7,742 bases of DNA from RYN-433 sp036558265 (GTDB lineage: Bacteria > Planctomycetota > Phycisphaerae > Tepidisphaerales > Tepidisphaeraceae), in contig DATBFY010000451.1 in NCBI GenBank assembly GCA_036558265.1, positions 1 through 7,742 of the forward strand, read 5' to 3'. Positions 5,864 to 7,742 of the stretch are shown here, piece after piece (position 1 is the first letter of the stretch; each line of letters starts with the position of its first letter). The translations under genes were made by a program, and so were the position numbers. The notes beneath the pieces were generated by a model. It did no database searches. It saw only the letters and a program-made list of their open reading frames with translations, and had not been told where the DNA came from.

Positions 5864-5885
5864 TTAGTTTCATTCCGCGTTCGGC

Positions 5886-5914
5886 TTGCGACGGTCTATG
5901 GCCGATTCTACGAT
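5886..5914 (+). promoter_or_regulatory. Sigma70-like promoter for the S55 gene
   Basis: TTGCGA (5886-5891), a 17-base spacer and TACGAT (5909-5914) lie ~70 bp before the S55 gene start. Each hexamer matches the consensus at four of six positions. It is back to back with the rnc promoter; the two -35 boxes are 22 bases apart. Downstream, CGCCC (5945-5949) and GGGCG (5958-5962) could form a small hairpin in the leader. Confidence 0.45.
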
Positions 5915-5984
5915 TGAAGCCCTGGTTTTCGTGCGAGACGCAAACGCCCCAGTGAACGGGCGACGCGGAAAGGCGTGTGACGTG

Positions 5985-7742
5985 ATGCGGTCGTGTCGTT
6001 GCTTGAGCCTGCTCGTCCTCTGCGCCCTAACTCCTTGCCTGGCAAGGGCTGAGTCGCCGGCGCCCCCTGCTGCAAACGCAGCCTCCCTGTTCGATCCCGC
6101 CCGGCACATGCGGGTTGCCGAAGTCCGCGAGGGGATGACCGGCTACGGCCTGTCCGTTTTCAAGGGAACCAAGATCGACCGCTTTGACGTAAAAGTGCTA
6201 TCGGTCCTGAAGAATTTCAATCCGAAGTACGACGTGATCCTGATTGAGTGCAAGGGGGCGAACCTTGAGCACACCGGCGCGATTGCCGGCATGAGCGGCT
6301 CACCCATCTTCCTCAAGGACGGCCAGGGCCGCGATCGGCTGGTCGGGGCATTCGCATATGGCTGGCCGATGATGAAGGACCCCGTCGCCGGCGTGCAGCC
6401 AATCGAATACATGCTCGGCATCCGCGAGGGCCAGCAAACCCTCTCTGGGATCGGTGACGCCGAACAGGCCCGCACCGACCCCAGCCGGCGGGCTGAAAAG
6501 AAGGCGACTTGGTCGCTCGACGACTCCCTCGTCGATCTGCGGAACCTGTTGAAGCAGAACCGAGGCTCATCTGCCATACCGCTGAAGACCTGGGCGGGGG
6601 ACGGCCGGACGCCGAAACTGATGCCGCTCGCGACCCCGATCATGACCGCCGGGATGTCGCAAGCGGTGCTGAACGACTTCGCGCCCGTGTTCAACGCCAT
6701 GGGCCTGGTCCCCCTTCAAGGCGGCATCGCCGGCGGAGCCGTGGCAAACGACGAGGCGGCCAAGCTCGAACCCGGGTCGGTCCTCGGAGTCCCCCTGATC
6801 ACCGGCGACGTCGAGATGACCGCCATCGGCACCTGCACGGAGGTCCTGGGCGACCGCGTCTGGGGATTCGGTCACGCCTTCAACAATGAAGGCCCGGTCA
6901 GCCTCCCCATGGGCAGCGGCCAGATCAGTGCGGTGATCGCCAATCTCAATTCGAGCTTCAAGCTCGGCTCTCTCACCAAGCTCCGGGGGACGTTGACGGC
7001 GGATCAGACGGTTGGCGTGACGGGCCGCTTCGGTGCGCCGCCGCCCATGGTGCCGATGGAGATCGCGATCTCATATCCGGACGGCTCGAACAATCAGACG
7101 TACCGATTCAATGCCGCGTGGCATCCGAAACTGACGCCGCTGATCACCGCGGCGGCGATCCAGGCGGTTTTGGGAGGGACCAAGGAGCTTCCCCAGTACC
7201 ACACGCTCGATTACGACCTGAACCTCGAGTTCGCCAACGGCCAGGTAGTCAAGGTCAGCAATCGCTCGGTCAACACCCACGCGCCCGAACTCTTCTTCGA
7301 GATCGGCACGCCGATCATGGCGGCGGCGGAAAACCCGTTCGAACGGATCACGCTTAAGAAGCTTTCCGGCACCGTCAAAGTCACGCCCGAAGCGCGCGAC
7401 GCCAAGATCCTCGCGGTCAACCTCCCCAAGACCAAGTACCAGCCGGGCGAGACGGCCAAGATGTTCGTCACCTATCGCCCCTTCCGTGGGGAGGAGGCGG
7501 TACTGCCGCTGGACTTCGAGATGCCGCGGGACCTGCCGGACGGCAGCTATCAACTGTTTGTGACCGATTGGGACACTTATCTGGAGCAGGAGAAGGTATC
7601 GCGACCGTTCCGGTTCACGGCCGAGTCGGCCAACGAGGTATTCGCGGTCTTGAAGGACATCTTCTCGGTCAAGCACAACGCGCTTTACGTGCGGTTGATG
7701 CGACAGGCGGACGGGGTGGCGATCGGGCGCACGGCGATGCCC
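5985..7742 (+). CDS. SpoIVB-type S55 peptidase domain protein (3' end cut by window)
   Basis: An open frame of 586 codons reaching the window edge without a stop. Seen: a signal peptide of 22 residues ending CLARA before ES; REGMTGYGLSVFKGTKIDRF at ~48-67; GAIAGMSGSPIFLKDG at ~98-113 with the serine motif at G102-P107 (candidate nucleophile S104); AYGWPMMKDPVAGVQPIEYM just after it; RVWGFGHAFNNEGPVSLPMG near 291-310 with H297; and a C-terminal beta-rich part ending LYVRLMRQADGVAIGRTAMP. Known: Bacillus SpoIVB is an S55 serine peptidase that triggers sigma-K activation; longer planctomycete and acidobacterial members with these motifs have no established role. No sporulation context is seen, so a periplasmic or cell-envelope peptidase is the inference. 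The start ATG 5985 is chosen for the signal peptide; GTG 5982 is equivalent. GGAAAGG at 5967-5973 is a possible binding site. The family's C terminus suggests only a short piece is missing. No PDZ domain is recognised. Confidence 0.85.
   Translation, partial: MRSCRCLSLLVLCALTPCLARAESPAPPAANAASLFDPARHMRVAEVREGMTGYGLSVFKGTKIDRFDVKVLSVLKNFNPKYDVILIECKGANLEHTGAIAGMSGSPIFLKDGQGRDRLVGAFAYGWPMMKDPVAGVQPIEYMLGIREGQQTLSGIGDAEQARTDPSRRAEKKATWSLDDSLVDLRNLLKQNRGSSAIPLKTWAGDGRTPKLMPLATPIMTAGMSQAVLNDFAPVFNAMGLVPLQGGIAGGAVANDEAAKLEPGSVLGVPLITGDVEMTAIGTCTEVLGDRVWGFGHAFNNEGPVSLPMGSGQISAVIANLNSSFKLGSLTKLRGTLTADQTVGVTGRFGAPPPMVPMEIAISYPDGSNNQTYRFNAAWHPKLTPLITAAAIQAVLGGTKELPQYHTLDYDLNLEFANGQVVKVSNRSVNTHAPELFFEIGTPIMAAAENPFERITLKKLSGTVKVTPEARDAKILAVNLPKTKYQPGETAKMFVTYRPFRGEEAVLPLDFEMPRDLPDGSYQLFVTDWDTYLEQEKVSRPFRFTAESANEVFAVLKDIFSVKHNALYVRLMRQADGVAIGRTAMP

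Overview
The window is high-GC bacterial chromosome with four complete protein genes and one gene cut off at the right edge. The gene families point to a planctomycete: a DUF1080 protein beside a 'PVC-type' dehydrogenase/HEAT/cytochrome c fusion, a type I dockerin joined to a PEP-CTERM anchor, and a SpoIVB-type S55 peptidase. The dockerin wording (WADGDFNGDGVVDFNDLV) suggests class Phycisphaerae, possibly the Tepidisphaerales (WD2101) group. That placement rests on family knowledge and is not proven here.

Layout. (1) Positions 1-3781, plus strand: a secreted DUF1080 (3-keto-disaccharide hydrolase-like) protein, then a 1017-residue exported protein with a beta-propeller-like dehydrogenase domain, HEAT repeats and a C-terminal CxxCH heme domain. 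This pairing is common in Planctomycetes and Verrucomicrobia and probably handles oxidised sugars or polysaccharide fragments in the periplasm. (2) Positions 3800-5513, minus strand, convergent to the first pair: RNase III (rnc), followed 37 bp downstream by a dockerin/PEP-CTERM surface protein. (3) Positions 5514-5984: a 471-bp divergent intergenic region with a good sigma70-like promoter on each strand and a hairpin-rich stretch that would form a ~315-nt structured leader for rnc. (4) Positions 5985-7742, plus strand: an S55 peptidase-family protein with a signal peptide, open at the window edge.

The most unusual signal is in region 1. Short repeat elements sit inside or against the coding sequences. 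A 9-bp-stem palindrome supplies the start codon and first residues of the DUF1080 signal peptide. A CGTGAAA-type inverted repeat fills the gap between the two genes. Four tandem 7-bp units lie in frame inside the dehydrogenase domain, and a 7-bp-stem palindrome lies inside the HEAT region. They look like dispersed intergenic repeats taken into proteins, but copy number elsewhere cannot be seen from this window.

Other points of interest are the structured rnc leader, an RNase III that appears to lack one of its usual metal-binding aspartates, and an S55 protein whose Ser motif precedes its His motif, the reverse of Bacillus SpoIVB. I see no CRISPR array, transposase, tRNA, rRNA or complete defence system.
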